Part shown: one piece after another, positions 37,914-46,761 of the stretch
How positions within the stretch are numbered: position 1 is the first letter of the stretch
Layout: the number at the start of each line of letters is the position of its first letter
NCBI GenBank assembly: GCA_937965785.1
Contig: CALCKT010000067.1
Location: 22,673-86,672 of the forward strand
DNA length: 64,000 nt
Reading direction: 5' to 3'
Source: an uncultured Propionibacteriaceae bacterium
Lineage (GTDB): Bacteria; Actinomycetota; Actinomycetes; Propionibacteriales; Propionibacteriaceae
Position numbers and translations under genes: made by a program
The notes under the pieces: model-generated
Told to the model about the DNA's origin: nothing
The model's database searches: none
The model's input: the letters and a program-made list of their open reading frames with translations, nothing else

Positions 37914-39875
37914 GTGTCGGCCACGCTGTTCGAGGTTCCGGCCGCCGAACAGGTCGCCAAGGTGGCGGTCGATGTCCCGCTCGCGCATCTGGATCGTCTC
38001 TTCGACTACCGCATCCCCGGGAAACTCCTCGAGGAAGCCCGCCCGGGGGTTCGGGTCACCGTGCCCTTCGCCGGGCAGGTGGTGGATGGCTGGCTGGTTT
38101 CCGTCGGTGACCCGGAGACCGACGGGAAACTGGCCGATCTGCGTTCGGTGATCTCCCCGGAACGGATCCTGACCCCGGGGCTCTTTGAGCTGATCCGGGC
38201 GGTCGCCGACCACTATGCGGGCACCTGGTGGGATGTGGCGCGCCTGGCGATCCCGCCCCGCCACTCGAAAATCGAGAAGCAGGAACAACGTGCCTGGCCG
38301 GTTCCCGGGCCCGGGGGAACGGCGGAGATCCTGCCGGGTTTCCCGGGAGGTTCCGAACTGCTCACAGCACTGGCGGAAGGTGGCGCTCCGCGTGCCTTCT
38401 GGCAGGTTCCGTGCGTCGCCGGCCCGCCGGGGGATCTCACCGGAGGGGTGCTGGAGGCCGTTTCGGCAACCCTGGCCTCGGGACGCGGGGCGCTGGTCCT
38501 GTTCCCGACGATCCGGGGCATGGAGGCCGGCGCCGCCCGGCTGGAGCGGCTTCTGGGGCAGGGTTGTGTGGCGCGGCTCAGCTGGGAACTCAGCAGGGGG
38601 CTGCGTTACGAGAACTACCTGGCGTGTTCGCGCGGCCGGGCCAGGGTCGTGGTGGGAACCCAGTCGGCGGTTTTCGCCCCCCTGTCCGACCCTGGCCTGA
38701 TAGTGGTGGTTGACGACGGCAACGAGGGGCACTGCTTCGAACGGTTCCCCCGCCCGCATGTGCGTTCGGTGGCGATGATCCGGGCCGTTCAGGAAGGCTG
38801 CGCGCTGCTTCTGGCCTCACATGCCCGCTCCTGCGAGGCGCAGGGGCTGATCGAGCGTCAATGGCTCCGGGAACTGGCCCTGCCGCCGCGGGAGATGCGC
38901 CGCATCGGCCCGGCGCTCCGGTCGGTGCCCGGAACCCAGGCGAGCAATCCCGGTGGGACCCGGATGCGGCTTCCCCGCCAGGCCTTCGAACACCTGCGGA
39001 TCCGGCTGGCCTCCGGGCCGGTGCTGGTCTCAGTGGCCCGGGCCGGGCATTCCTCGGGTCTTCGCTGCCAGCGTTGCCGGGGGAGGGCGACCTGCCCCAG
39101 GTGCGGTGGTCCGTTGATCCGGCCGTCGCGGGACCGGCTGCTCTGCCGCCTGTGCGGACACACCCCGGTCAGGTTCGAGTGCACCCGCTGTCATGCCACC
39201 GGGTTGCGGGCCCCGATCGCGGGTTCGGAACGCACCGCGGAGGAACTGGGGAAGGCTTTTCCCGGGGTACGGGTGATGAACTCCTCGGCGGAACGGATCC
39301 GTTCCGGGGTATCGGGGGAACCGGCGATTGTCGTCGCCACCCCCGGGGGGGAGCCCGCGGTCCCGGGCGGATACGCGGGAGCCCTGATCCTCGACGCGGA
39401 ACTGGCCCTGTCCCGCGCGGATCTGCGGGTTGGTGAGGAAACCCTGCGCCGCTGGTGCCAAGTGGCCTGTCTGGTGCGACCCGCGTTCGACGGGGGCGGG
39501 ATCCTGATCGTCGGTCCCTCGGAGGACCCCGTGGTTCAGGCGCTGCTCCGGGCCGACCCCGGGGGATTCGCCGCCCGGGAACTGGCCGATCGCGCCGCGG
39601 CCGGCCTGCCCCCTGCCGTCAAGGCGGTTCAGGTGGGTGGCGACCCGGATGCGGTGGCGGCCTTCCTGGACAACGACCCGTTCACCGGAGCCGAGGTGCT
39701 GGGGCCCACCCTGGTGCGGGAGGATCCCGATCCGGAGGCCATGTCCTTGCTGCGCTGCCCCTTGGAGAAGGGTCGCGAACTGGTGAGGGCGGTAAAACAC
39801 GCGGCCGCCATCCGGTCGGCCCGCAAGGAGGGTGGCCGGTTGTTCCTGCAGGTCGACCCGATGACCCTCACGTGA
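37914..39875 (+). CDS. priA: PriA-family primosomal protein, helicase motifs lost
   Basis: PriA restarts stalled replication forks. The 653-residue product keeps the N-terminal DNA-binding domain (AVDVPLAHLDRLFDYRIP) and the eight-cysteine zinc region (CQRCRGRATCPRCGG, CRLCG, CTRCHA). Where Walker A should be it reads VAGPPGDLTGGV, with no GKT, and the DEEH box is replaced by VVDDGNEGHC. It is therefore unlikely to be an ATP-driven helicase, as is known for actinobacterial PriA. It starts at GTG 37914, two bases after metK, and lies just before fmt. Confidence 0.9.
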   Translation: MSATLFEVPAAEQVAKVAVDVPLAHLDRLFDYRIPGKLLEEARPGVRVTVPFAGQVVDGWLVSVGDPETDGKLADLRSVISPERILTPGLFELIRAVADHYAGTWWDVARLAIPPRHSKIEKQEQRAWPVPGPGGTAEILPGFPGGSELLTALAEGGAPRAFWQVPCVAGPPGDLTGGVLEAVSATLASGRGALVLFPTIRGMEAGAARLERLLGQGCVARLSWELSRGLRYENYLACSRGRARVVVGTQSAVFAPLSDPGLIVVVDDGNEGHCFERFPRPHVRSVAMIRAVQEGCALLLASHARSCEAQGLIERQWLRELALPPREMRRIGPALRSVPGTQASNPGGTRMRLPRQAFEHLRIRLASGPVLVSVARAGHSSGLRCQRCRGRATCPRCGGPLIRPSRDRLLCRLCGHTPVRFECTRCHATGLRAPIAGSERTAEELGKAFPGVRVMNSSAERIRSGVSGEPAIVVATPGGEPAVPGGYAGALILDAELALSRADLRVGEETLRRWCQVACLVRPAFDGGGILIVGPSEDPVVQALLRADPGGFAARELADRAAAGLPPAVKAVQVGGDPDAVAAFLDNDPFTGAEVLGPTLVREDPDPEAMSLLRCPLEKGRELVRAVKHAAAIRSARKEGGRLFLQVDPMTLT

Positions 39876-39885
39876 GGAGGAAACC

Positions 39886-40800
39886 ATGAAACTGGTGTTC
39901 GCGGGCACCCCCGGGATTGCCGTGCCGAGCCTCGAGGCCCTGGTGGGTTCGAGACACGAGGTGGTGGCGGTGGTCACCCGGCCGGACGCCACGGCGGGCC
40001 GGGGACGCCGGCTCACTCCCTCGCCGGTGGCGATCCGGGCGGCGGAACTCGGGCTCGAGGTCCTCAAACCCGGCCATCCCCGGGACCCGGAGTTCCGGTC
40101 CCGGTTGAGGGAGTTGAACCCGGATGTGTGTGCGGTGGTCGCATACGGTGCCCTGCTGCCCACCTCGGTCCTCGAGATCCCGGCCCAGGGCTGGATCAAC
40201 CTGCATTTCTCCCTGCTGCCCAGGTGGCGGGGAGCGGCCCCGGTGCAGCGGGCCGTGATGGCCGGCGATACCGAGATCGGAACTTCCTGTTTCCGCATCG
40301 TCCGGGAACTCGACGCGGGGGACGTCTACCGGATCGCCGCCCGCCCCATGCCGGAGGCCACAGCGGGGGAGCTGCTCGAACTGCTCGCGGTCTCGGGGGC
40401 CGCCCAGCTCGTCGAGACCATCGACGCCGTCGAGGCGGGTGAGATCCCCGTGCCCCAGGAAACCGTCGGGGTGACCCGGGCCGCGAAGATCACGGTGGAG
40501 GAGGCGCGGGTGGATTTCACCCGGCCGGCGGCCGAGGTCCGCAACCACATCCTCGGTTGCTCCCCGGACCCGGGGGCCTGGTGCGAGCTGAACGGAAAAC
40601 GACTCAAGCTGTACCGGGCGCGGCTCGCCGATGTCCAGTTCATCCCGGCGCCCGGGGAACTGCACGTGACCAAACGCCAGGTCTTCGTCGGAGCGGGTGA
40701 CGGTGTTCTCGAGCTGCTGGAGGTCCAGGCCCCGGGCAAACGGCGAATGGCGGCCATCGACTGGGCCCGTTCCGGTGCCGCCTCGGGGAGGCTCGTGTGA
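39886..40800 (+). CDS. fmt: Methionyl-tRNA formyltransferase
   Basis: Fmt formylates initiator Met-tRNA. The 304-residue protein has the start MKLVFAGTPGIAVPSLEAL, the catalytic region INLHFSLLPRWRGAAPVQRA with the conserved Asn-His, and a C-terminal OB-type domain. def, which often precedes fmt, is not here. The start is ATG 39886 with GAGGA upstream, and the stop overlaps rsmB in a GTGA. Confidence 0.96.
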   Translation: MKLVFAGTPGIAVPSLEALVGSRHEVVAVVTRPDATAGRGRRLTPSPVAIRAAELGLEVLKPGHPRDPEFRSRLRELNPDVCAVVAYGALLPTSVLEIPAQGWINLHFSLLPRWRGAAPVQRAVMAGDTEIGTSCFRIVRELDAGDVYRIAARPMPEATAGELLELLAVSGAAQLVETIDAVEAGEIPVPQETVGVTRAAKITVEEARVDFTRPAAEVRNHILGCSPDPGAWCELNGKRLKLYRARLADVQFIPAPGELHVTKRQVFVGAGDGVLELLEVQAPGKRRMAAIDWARSGAASGRLV

Positions 40801-42131
40801 GCGGGGGTGTGTCTCCCCGGAGGGTCGCGTTCGACGTGCTGAGGCAGGTGAGCGGCGAGGGCGCCTACGCGAATCTGGCGCTCGCCAAAAGGCTTACCCG
40901 GGCGGGCCTGGAAACCAGGGACGCGGCCTTCGTCACGGAACTCGTGGCCGGCACCTGCCGCATGCGGGGCACCTATGACGCGATCATCGAGTCCGCTTCG
41001 GGACGAGGCCTGAAAACCATGCAACCCGCGGTGGTGGACCTGCTGCGGTTGCTCTCTCATCAGGCACTGAGCATGGCCGTGCCCGCGCGGGCGGCCGTCG
41101 CCACCACCGTGGGACTGGCCCGCGAAACCGTCGGGCAGCGGGTCACCGGCCTGGTCAACGCCGTCGGGCGCCGGATCGCCGCGCACGACCTCCAGGAATG
41201 GGTGGAGCTGCTGAGCGCGGGTCTCGACGAGACCGGCAGGCTGGCGGTGATGACCCATCATCCCCGCTGGATCGTGGCGGCCTACGAGAAAGTGCTCCCG
41301 GAAAACGAACTCGCCCAGGCCCTGGAGGCCAACAACCTGGCGCCGAGACCAACCCTCGTGGTGCGTCCCGGACTCGCTCAGGTCGGGGAACTCGCTCCCG
41401 CCGTCCCCACCGTGTACTCGCCGTTCGGGGCGGTTCTCGACGGGGCTCCGGGCGACCTGGCGGCGGTCAGGGAAGGCCGGGCCGGAGTGCAGGACGAGGG
41501 TTCGCAACTGGTGTGCCTGGCCCTGACCCGGGTGGAGGCGCCGAGCGGGCCGTGGCTGGATCTGTGCGCCGGTCCCGGTGGGAAGTCCGCTCTCCTGGCG
41601 GGGCTGGCCGGGCAGCGGGGGGAGCACCTCGTCGCCAACGAGGTGGCCGCGCATCGTGCGGAACTCGTTGAACAGGCCCTGGCGGTCTACCCACCTGGAA
41701 CGGCGAGCGTCATCTGCTCCGACGGGCGTGACCCGGAACCGGTCAGGCAGCACGGTCCCTTCGCCAGGATCATGGTGGACGCCCCCTGCAGCGGCCTGGG
41801 GGCGCTGCGTCGCCGCCCCGAGGCCCGGTGGCGCCGCACACCGGCCGACCTGGCGGAACTCGTCTCGTTGCAACGCGCCCTGCTGGAAACCGCCACCGGG
41901 CTGCTGGTTCCCGGGGGAGTGATCGCCTACGTGACCTGCTCACCCCACGCGGATGAGACCGCCGCGATCGTCGAGGCGGTCCTGAACAGCAACCCGCAGC
42001 TGGAACTGCTGGATGCAGCAGCCCTGCTTCCCGAGGTGCCCGGCGCCGCCCGGGGCGGGTACGTGCAGCTGTGGCCCCACCGCCACGGAACCGACGCCAT
42101 GTTCCTGGCGCTGCTTCGTGGCACATCCTGA
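40797..42131 (+). CDS. rsmB: 16S rRNA (cytosine-967 C5)-methyltransferase RsmB
   Basis: RsmB methylates C967 of 16S rRNA. The 444-residue protein has an N-terminal NusB-like RNA-binding domain (to about residue 140) and a SAM methyltransferase domain. That domain carries LDLCAGPGGKSALLAGL and two cysteines, C331 in DAPCSGLG and C381 in YVTCSPHADE, the pair used in m5C chemistry. It follows fmt by overlap, the common fmt-rsmB order. Confidence 0.94.
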   Translation: MSGGVSPRRVAFDVLRQVSGEGAYANLALAKRLTRAGLETRDAAFVTELVAGTCRMRGTYDAIIESASGRGLKTMQPAVVDLLRLLSHQALSMAVPARAAVATTVGLARETVGQRVTGLVNAVGRRIAAHDLQEWVELLSAGLDETGRLAVMTHHPRWIVAAYEKVLPENELAQALEANNLAPRPTLVVRPGLAQVGELAPAVPTVYSPFGAVLDGAPGDLAAVREGRAGVQDEGSQLVCLALTRVEAPSGPWLDLCAGPGGKSALLAGLAGQRGEHLVANEVAAHRAELVEQALAVYPPGTASVICSDGRDPEPVRQHGPFARIMVDAPCSGLGALRRRPEARWRRTPADLAELVSLQRALLETATGLLVPGGVIAYVTCSPHADETAAIVEAVLNSNPQLELLDAAALLPEVPGAARGGYVQLWPHRHGTDAMFLALLRGTS

Positions 42132-42138
42132 ACATCGC

Positions 42139-42144
42139 TAGGCT
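42139..42144 (+). promoter_or_regulatory. -10 element of a leaderless rpe promoter
   Basis: TAGGCT is followed by six bases and the rpe ATG at 42151, with no Shine-Dalgarno sequence. It lies in the 19-base gap after rsmB, so rpe may have its own transcript. Confidence 0.5.
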
Positions 42145-42150
42145 TCGGGC

Positions 42151-42804
42151 ATGCGCATCACCCCGAGCATCCTGAACGCCGACTTCGCAAACCTCTCCCA
42201 CGAGATCGGACGGATACCGGGGGCGGACGGGGTGCACGTGGATGTCATGGACAACCATTTCGTGCCGAACCTGACGGTCGGGCTTCCCGTGGTCGAATGC
42301 CTGCGCAAGGTGACCGATCAACTCCTGGACATTCACCTGATGATCGAAGACCCGGACCGCTGGGCCCCGGCCTACGCCGAGGCGGGGGCGGAGTCGGTGA
42401 CCTTCCACGTCGAGGCGGCCCACGCCCCGATCCGGTTGGCCCGGGAGCTGCGGGCCCGTGGGGCGAGGGCGTCGATGGCCCTCAAACCCGCCACCCCGAT
42501 CGAGCCCTACGCCGAGATGCTCGACGAACTGGACATGGTGCTGCTCATGACCGTCGAACCCGGTTTCGGCGGGCAGAAATTCCTTGACCTCGTGCTGCCG
42601 AAGATCCGCCGGACCCGGGAACTGATCGGGGATCGCCCGATCTGGTTGCAGGTCGATGGCGGGGTCTCGGTGGAAACGATCGGGCGCTGCGCCGAGGCGG
42701 GTGCCGACACCTTCGTGGCCGGCTCCGCGGTCTACAACGCCCCTGATCCGGACGCCATGGTGCGGGAGCTGCGCGAGCTGGCCGACTCCGCGCGGCACTG
42801 CTGA
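42151..42804 (+). CDS. rpe: Ribulose-phosphate 3-epimerase
   Basis: Rpe interconverts ribulose 5-phosphate and xylulose 5-phosphate in the pentose phosphate pathway. The 217-residue TIM barrel has ITPSILNADFANL, HVDVMDNHFVPNLT, HLMIEDPDRW with the metal ligands, VEPGFGGQKF and QVDGGVS. It ends one base before the stop of the opposing PAC2 gene. Confidence 0.96.
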   Translation: MRITPSILNADFANLSHEIGRIPGADGVHVDVMDNHFVPNLTVGLPVVECLRKVTDQLLDIHLMIEDPDRWAPAYAEAGAESVTFHVEAAHAPIRLARELRARGARASMALKPATPIEPYAEMLDELDMVLLMTVEPGFGGQKFLDLVLPKIRRTRELIGDRPIWLQVDGGVSVETIGRCAEAGADTFVAGSAVYNAPDPDAMVRELRELADSARHC

Positions 42805-42805
42805 A

Positions 42806-43645
42806 TCAGCCCGGTTCGTTGCCCCGGTCGCGGAGGTAGCGTTCGAACTCCGCGGCGATGGAGTCGCCGGTGGCTCCCTCCACATCGGAGGCGTCGCGGG
42901 CCTCCTCCAGTTGTTCGATGTACTCGGCCACGTCGGGATCCTCCGCGCTCAGCTCATCCACGGCCTGCACCCACTTGCCGGCCTCACCGAGCAGGTCACC
43001 GGCCCCGAGGCTGGCACCCAGGACCTGCTCCATGCGGCTGAGCAGGGCGTGCTGGCCTTTCGGGTTCGGGGGAGTGGCTACGTAGTGGGGAATGGAGACC
43101 CACATGGATGCGCTGGGGAATCCCTCGGCGATCAGCATCTGGTTGACCACGCCCGTGATGCCGGTCGGCCCCTCGTAGGTGAGTTCCTCGATGGCGAGGC
43201 TGCCCCTCAGCTGCGAGTCGTAGGTGTACATGGCGACGGGAAGGGGACGCGAGTGCGGGGTGTCGCTGAGCATGGCTCCCAGCAGCAACACCATCGACGG
43301 GTCGTAGCTTTTCAACCGCTGAACCAGCTCACGGGAGAAGCTGCGCCACAACTGGTTGGGTTCGGGACCGACCACGATGATCAGGTCCCGTTCCGGGAGG
43401 CGCACCCGCTGGAGGGTGATGTGGGGCCATTGGATCCAGGGTCCGTCGGGGGAACGACGCAGGATCGGACGGGTCACCTGGAAGTCGAAGTAGTGTTCGT
43501 CGTCGATGGTCTCGAGCTCGGACGAGGGGTAGTGCTCCATCAGGTGTAGCAACGCGTCGCTGGCCGCGTTGGCCGCGTCGTTCCAGCCGCTGAAGGCGAT
43601 CACGACGGCCGGGTTTTTGAGGTCCTCGGGCCGGGGGTGCTGCAT
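42806..43645 (-). CDS. PAC2-family protein
   Basis: The 279-residue protein belongs to the PAC2 (proteasome assembly chaperone 2-like) family, seen from the core AVVIAFSGWNDAANAAS near the N-terminus, LIIVVGPEPNQLW and the VLLLGAMLSDTPHSRP segment. Members are widespread in actinobacteria, often near methionine synthase, but their role is unclear. It is tail-to-tail with rpe. Its start ATG 43645 is preceded by GGAGGG and by TAGACT at the leaderless distance. Confidence 0.9.
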   Translation of the reverse strand: MQHPRPEDLKNPAVVIAFSGWNDAANAASDALLHLMEHYPSSELETIDDEHYFDFQVTRPILRRSPDGPWIQWPHITLQRVRLPERDLIIVVGPEPNQLWRSFSRELVQRLKSYDPSMVLLLGAMLSDTPHSRPLPVAMYTYDSQLRGSLAIEELTYEGPTGITGVVNQMLIAEGFPSASMWVSIPHYVATPPNPKGQHALLSRMEQVLGASLGAGDLLGEAGKWVQAVDELSAEDPDVAEYIEQLEEARDASDVEGATGDSIAAEFERYLRDRGNEPG

Positions 43646-43651
43646 CCCTCC

Positions 43652-43657
43652 AGTCTA
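43652..43657 (-). promoter_or_regulatory. -10 element of the PAC2 promoter
   Basis: On the minus strand TAGACT is followed by GGAGGG and the ATG at 43645. The six-base gap is both a ribosome-site-like sequence and the leaderless spacing, so either mode of start is possible. Confidence 0.45.
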
Positions 43658-43699
43658 TTGGCCCTGCCGGTGACCTCAAACCGGGCGGGTCGGCAACGA

Positions 43700-43729
43700 T
43701 TGACAGAGGTGTTGATCGGGATTTATGCT
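43700..43729 (+). promoter_or_regulatory. Promoter of the pilus operon
   Basis: A perfect TTGACA (43700-43705) is spaced 18 bases from TATGCT (43724-43729). This is the best sigma-70-type promoter in the window with both elements. The start would be near 43736, leaving a leader of about 83 bases before the tip gene at 43819. Confidence 0.65.
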
Positions 43730-43783
43730 CACCGAGGAGTTTGGGGGGATCAACTCTGTCACATGGGGTATTCCGTCATTTTC

Positions 43784-43796
43784 CGAACAATGTTCG
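43784..43796. promoter_or_regulatory. 13-base palindrome in the pilus leader
   Basis: CGAACAATGTTCG is a perfect inverted repeat around a single central base. It lies downstream of the predicted start and 10 bases before the ribosome site GGAAAGG (43807-43813). Its arms look like a LexA half-site, but the spacer is three bases, not four, so I do not call it a LexA box. It may be an operator for another regulator. Confidence 0.4.
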
Positions 43797-43818
43797 ATGC
43801 CGAGCCGGAAAGGCGCCC

Positions 43819-46689
43819 ATGAATTTGCTGAAGCGCATCGTGTTCGGCATGCTCGCCGCCCTTGTCGCGGCCGTGGGCGGCATTGTTCTCATCCCGCGGC
43901 CGGCGCAGGCCGACTACGCCACCGGCGGCCGGGGTTATTTCGTCAACTCCGTGGTCTGGGCCGAGTGGGGGAAAAAGGGCGACATCATCCCTGCTTCGGG
44001 ACTCACGAAAACCCAGTACACGAAGGTCGGCAGCACGACGATCGCCCTCGAATGCACCCTGTCACAACCGGATTCCGGCAATGGGTACGGATACAATAAA
44101 AACACCACACTGGATGTCTGGACCGCGGGAAGCTGGCGGAAGGACGGTTTGGACGACCTGTACAACCGTGGTGGCACGGGCACCAACAACCAGATGACCA
44201 GCGCCATTCACACCAAATACAGCAAGACCACGGTCAGTTTCAAGGTTTCCTGTTCGGCCATCGTTTCCGGTCCGGGTTTCCCCGCGGGAGGGCAGCGTGT
44301 CCCGGTGGACGGAATGGTCGTGGCCGATGCCGAGTCCAGCGATCCGAATCCCGACGAATACATCAAGGTGGAAACCAGCAGCAATGCCCAGTGGCGGGTC
44401 CTGGATCGGATCCGCGACACCGGTTGCACATCGACGACGCTGGCCCAGCAGAGCACATCGGGAGGATCACGAACCCTGACGCTTCTCCCGGGTGGCGTGA
44501 CCTGTCCCAACACCGGCCCCACCGTCGCCATGGCCGCCAGCAACGTCTCCGAGGCAACCATCACAATGTTCGGTCAGGGACAAGCGGCAGTAGCCGTGGG
44601 CGCCATCATCAACCTGGACTACGGCGATGCCCCCATCAGCTACGGAGCCGCGGCCGCGCAGTACCTGACGGGCTGGAACGCTTCATCACTTCCCGACGGC
44701 ACCACCGATGCCTTCAGCACCAGACTGGCATGGCCACCCAGGAACCCCGAAGTGATGCTGGGCAGACGCATAGACCCCGAACCGGTCAACCCCGTGAACG
44801 GTGACGGCACCCAGGACGACAAGAACCCCACCAGCCCGAACGACGAGGACGCCATATCGGAAACACCGCTCTACCACGTGATGCAGGGCGGGGGAACCGC
44901 CACCCAGGAGATCGTCTGCACGGGCCGCGGCCACAACCGTGGCTGGGTGGACTGGAACCGCAACGGGGTCTTCGACCGGGAGGAGGCATCCGACACGGTG
45001 CAGTGCGCCGGGGGCAGCGCCACCCTGACCTGGACCATTCCGCGAGATGCGGCCACCGGGAACAGCTACCTGCGGTTGCGTGCCGCCGCCACGGCGGATT
45101 CCCTGACGAGCCCCACGGGATTGACCGTCACCGGGGAGGTAGAGGACCACAAGGTGCAGATCAGCACCTACGAACTCGAGATCTCCAAGGCCTCCGACGC
45201 CCTGGCCGGGAAAAAATTCGCGGGCGATGAGGTGACCTACACCGTCACCGCGAAGAACCCGAGCAGAACCCCCTTCACCAACACCAGCCCGGCCTACGTC
45301 TTCGACGACCTGAGCGGGGTGGTCGACGACGCCACCGTGATCACGAACTCCCTGCAGGCAACCGTCGGGAACAGCAGACGCGGTGACGTGATCTTCGACC
45401 CGGACAAGAGCAGGATCTCCTGGCGGGGCACGCTGGCCCCCAACGAGACACTCACCCTGACCTATCGGGTGCGCCTCAAGGTCGGGGGAGACCGTGACCT
45501 GCGCAACGTCGCCTGGGGACAGGCGGGTGTTGCCACCCCGGCGACGAACGTGACCTGCGAGAACCGCACCGCCGAGGGACGTGACGGAGTGACGAAGCAC
45601 CCCTGCGCCGCCGAGCAGTACCAGTTGATGTCGCTGCTCAAAACCTTCCAGAACAACTACGACCCGGCCCCGAACGCCGCGGACTGGACGCTGACCGCCA
45701 CCGGAAACTTCGGTGGCGAAACCGGCGACACCGAACGCGTCGTCCCGGGGAACACCGCCGTCACCGACGCGAACACCTTCGTGGTGCCAGTAGGGGAATC
45801 CTTCCAGTTCAAGGAAAAGGCGGCTCCGGAGGTCATGAAGGGATACGAGTTCCTGAACCCCGGATTGACCGCCGTGGGTGGGAGCCAGGTGGAACTCGTC
45901 AACAAGGACAAACCCGCCTCCGCCAAATGGACCAAGACCGACAGCGAAACCGGCGAACTGATCGGGGAATCCGAGTGGACACTGAAAGGTCCCACCGCCC
46001 CCGGCGGACTGGTGATCACCGACTGCGTCGCCGCCGATCGCAGCCTGTGCACGGGACCGGACAAGGATCCCGGGGCGGGTTCCTTCCTGCTGGAGGAACT
46101 GAAATGGGGGGAGCACACACTGACCGAGGTCACGCCACCACCCGGGTACACGCTGTCGAACCTCTCCGAGCAGATCATCCGGCTCAGCAGCACCGACACC
46201 GGATCCGAGCCTCTCGAGATCGGCGCGATCCCCAACGATCGCCTGCCGGGATCCATCTCCTGGCGGAAGACGGAATCGGGAACGACGATCCCGCTGGCCG
46301 GTTCCGTCTGGAAATTGACGAATGCCTCGGGGGCGACCATCACCGACATCACGGACTGCGTCGCTCCGGGCAGCTGCGCGGGACCCGACCGGGATCCCGA
46401 ACCCGGTTCGTTCCGGGTCGAGAGGTTGTCGTGGGGCACCTGGACACTCATGGAGACCGGCGCGCCGCTGGGCTACCTGTTGACCACACGGGAGGAAACC
46501 CTCCAGATCGGTTCGCAGGCCTTGCACCAGACGGTGGAGGACCCGTTCGAGAACACCCGTTCTCCGGTCCCGGTGCTGCCGCTGACCGGGGGCACACCGA
46601 GCGAGATCTACCACTACCTGGGGGGTGGCCTGTTGATCGTCGCAGCCGCGCTGGTCCTCCTCAAACGCCGCCGGAGGAACAAGCACTAG
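43819..46689 (+). CDS. Sortase-anchored pilus tip/adhesin with GEVED and SpaA domains
   Basis: From ATG 43819 (GGAAAGG five bases before) the product is 956 residues. It has a signal peptide (about 1-31, ending PAQA), a large N-terminal region, a GEVED-type domain (about 270-448, with GEVED at 439-443) and a DUF11-like beta domain (about 450-570). Two related SpaA-type repeats follow (about 700-805 and 808-910), each with the pattern CxxxxxxxCxGPDxDP and a Glu near the end. The C-terminus has the sorting signal LPLTG (920-924), a hydrophobic helix and a basic tail. It is the likely tip protein of the pilus made by the next two genes. The ligand is unknown. Confidence 0.9.
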   Translation: MNLLKRIVFGMLAALVAAVGGIVLIPRPAQADYATGGRGYFVNSVVWAEWGKKGDIIPASGLTKTQYTKVGSTTIALECTLSQPDSGNGYGYNKNTTLDVWTAGSWRKDGLDDLYNRGGTGTNNQMTSAIHTKYSKTTVSFKVSCSAIVSGPGFPAGGQRVPVDGMVVADAESSDPNPDEYIKVETSSNAQWRVLDRIRDTGCTSTTLAQQSTSGGSRTLTLLPGGVTCPNTGPTVAMAASNVSEATITMFGQGQAAVAVGAIINLDYGDAPISYGAAAAQYLTGWNASSLPDGTTDAFSTRLAWPPRNPEVMLGRRIDPEPVNPVNGDGTQDDKNPTSPNDEDAISETPLYHVMQGGGTATQEIVCTGRGHNRGWVDWNRNGVFDREEASDTVQCAGGSATLTWTIPRDAATGNSYLRLRAAATADSLTSPTGLTVTGEVEDHKVQISTYELEISKASDALAGKKFAGDEVTYTVTAKNPSRTPFTNTSPAYVFDDLSGVVDDATVITNSLQATVGNSRRGDVIFDPDKSRISWRGTLAPNETLTLTYRVRLKVGGDRDLRNVAWGQAGVATPATNVTCENRTAEGRDGVTKHPCAAEQYQLMSLLKTFQNNYDPAPNAADWTLTATGNFGGETGDTERVVPGNTAVTDANTFVVPVGESFQFKEKAAPEVMKGYEFLNPGLTAVGGSQVELVNKDKPASAKWTKTDSETGELIGESEWTLKGPTAPGGLVITDCVAADRSLCTGPDKDPGAGSFLLEELKWGEHTLTEVTPPPGYTLSNLSEQIIRLSSTDTGSEPLEIGAIPNDRLPGSISWRKTESGTTIPLAGSVWKLTNASGATITDITDCVAPGSCAGPDRDPEPGSFRVERLSWGTWTLMETGAPLGYLLTTREETLQIGSQALHQTVEDPFENTRSPVPVLPLTGGTPSEIYHYLGGGLLIVAAALVLLKRRRRNKH

Positions 46690-46693
46690 TGAT

Positions 46694-46740
46694 CCCGTGA
46701 CCCGAACGGGGCCACACGCGAAACCGTCGAGGAACTCGAC
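46694..46740 (+). promoter_or_regulatory. Two stem-loops between tip and shaft genes
   Basis: CCCGT-ACGGG (46694-46710, seven-base loop) and GTCGAG-GAA-CTCGAC (46726-46740) lie in the 72-base gap. Neither is followed by a T-run, so they are not classic terminators. They could protect or process the mRNA so that more shaft pilin than tip is made. This is inference from position. Confidence 0.4.
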
Positions 46741-46761
46741 AAAACAGATGGAGGGAATCAG

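Noticed and set aside
43784..43796. A second LexA box before the pilus operon
   Set aside because: The arms GAAC and GTTC are present but the spacer is three bases instead of four, which would put the half-sites out of register for LexA.
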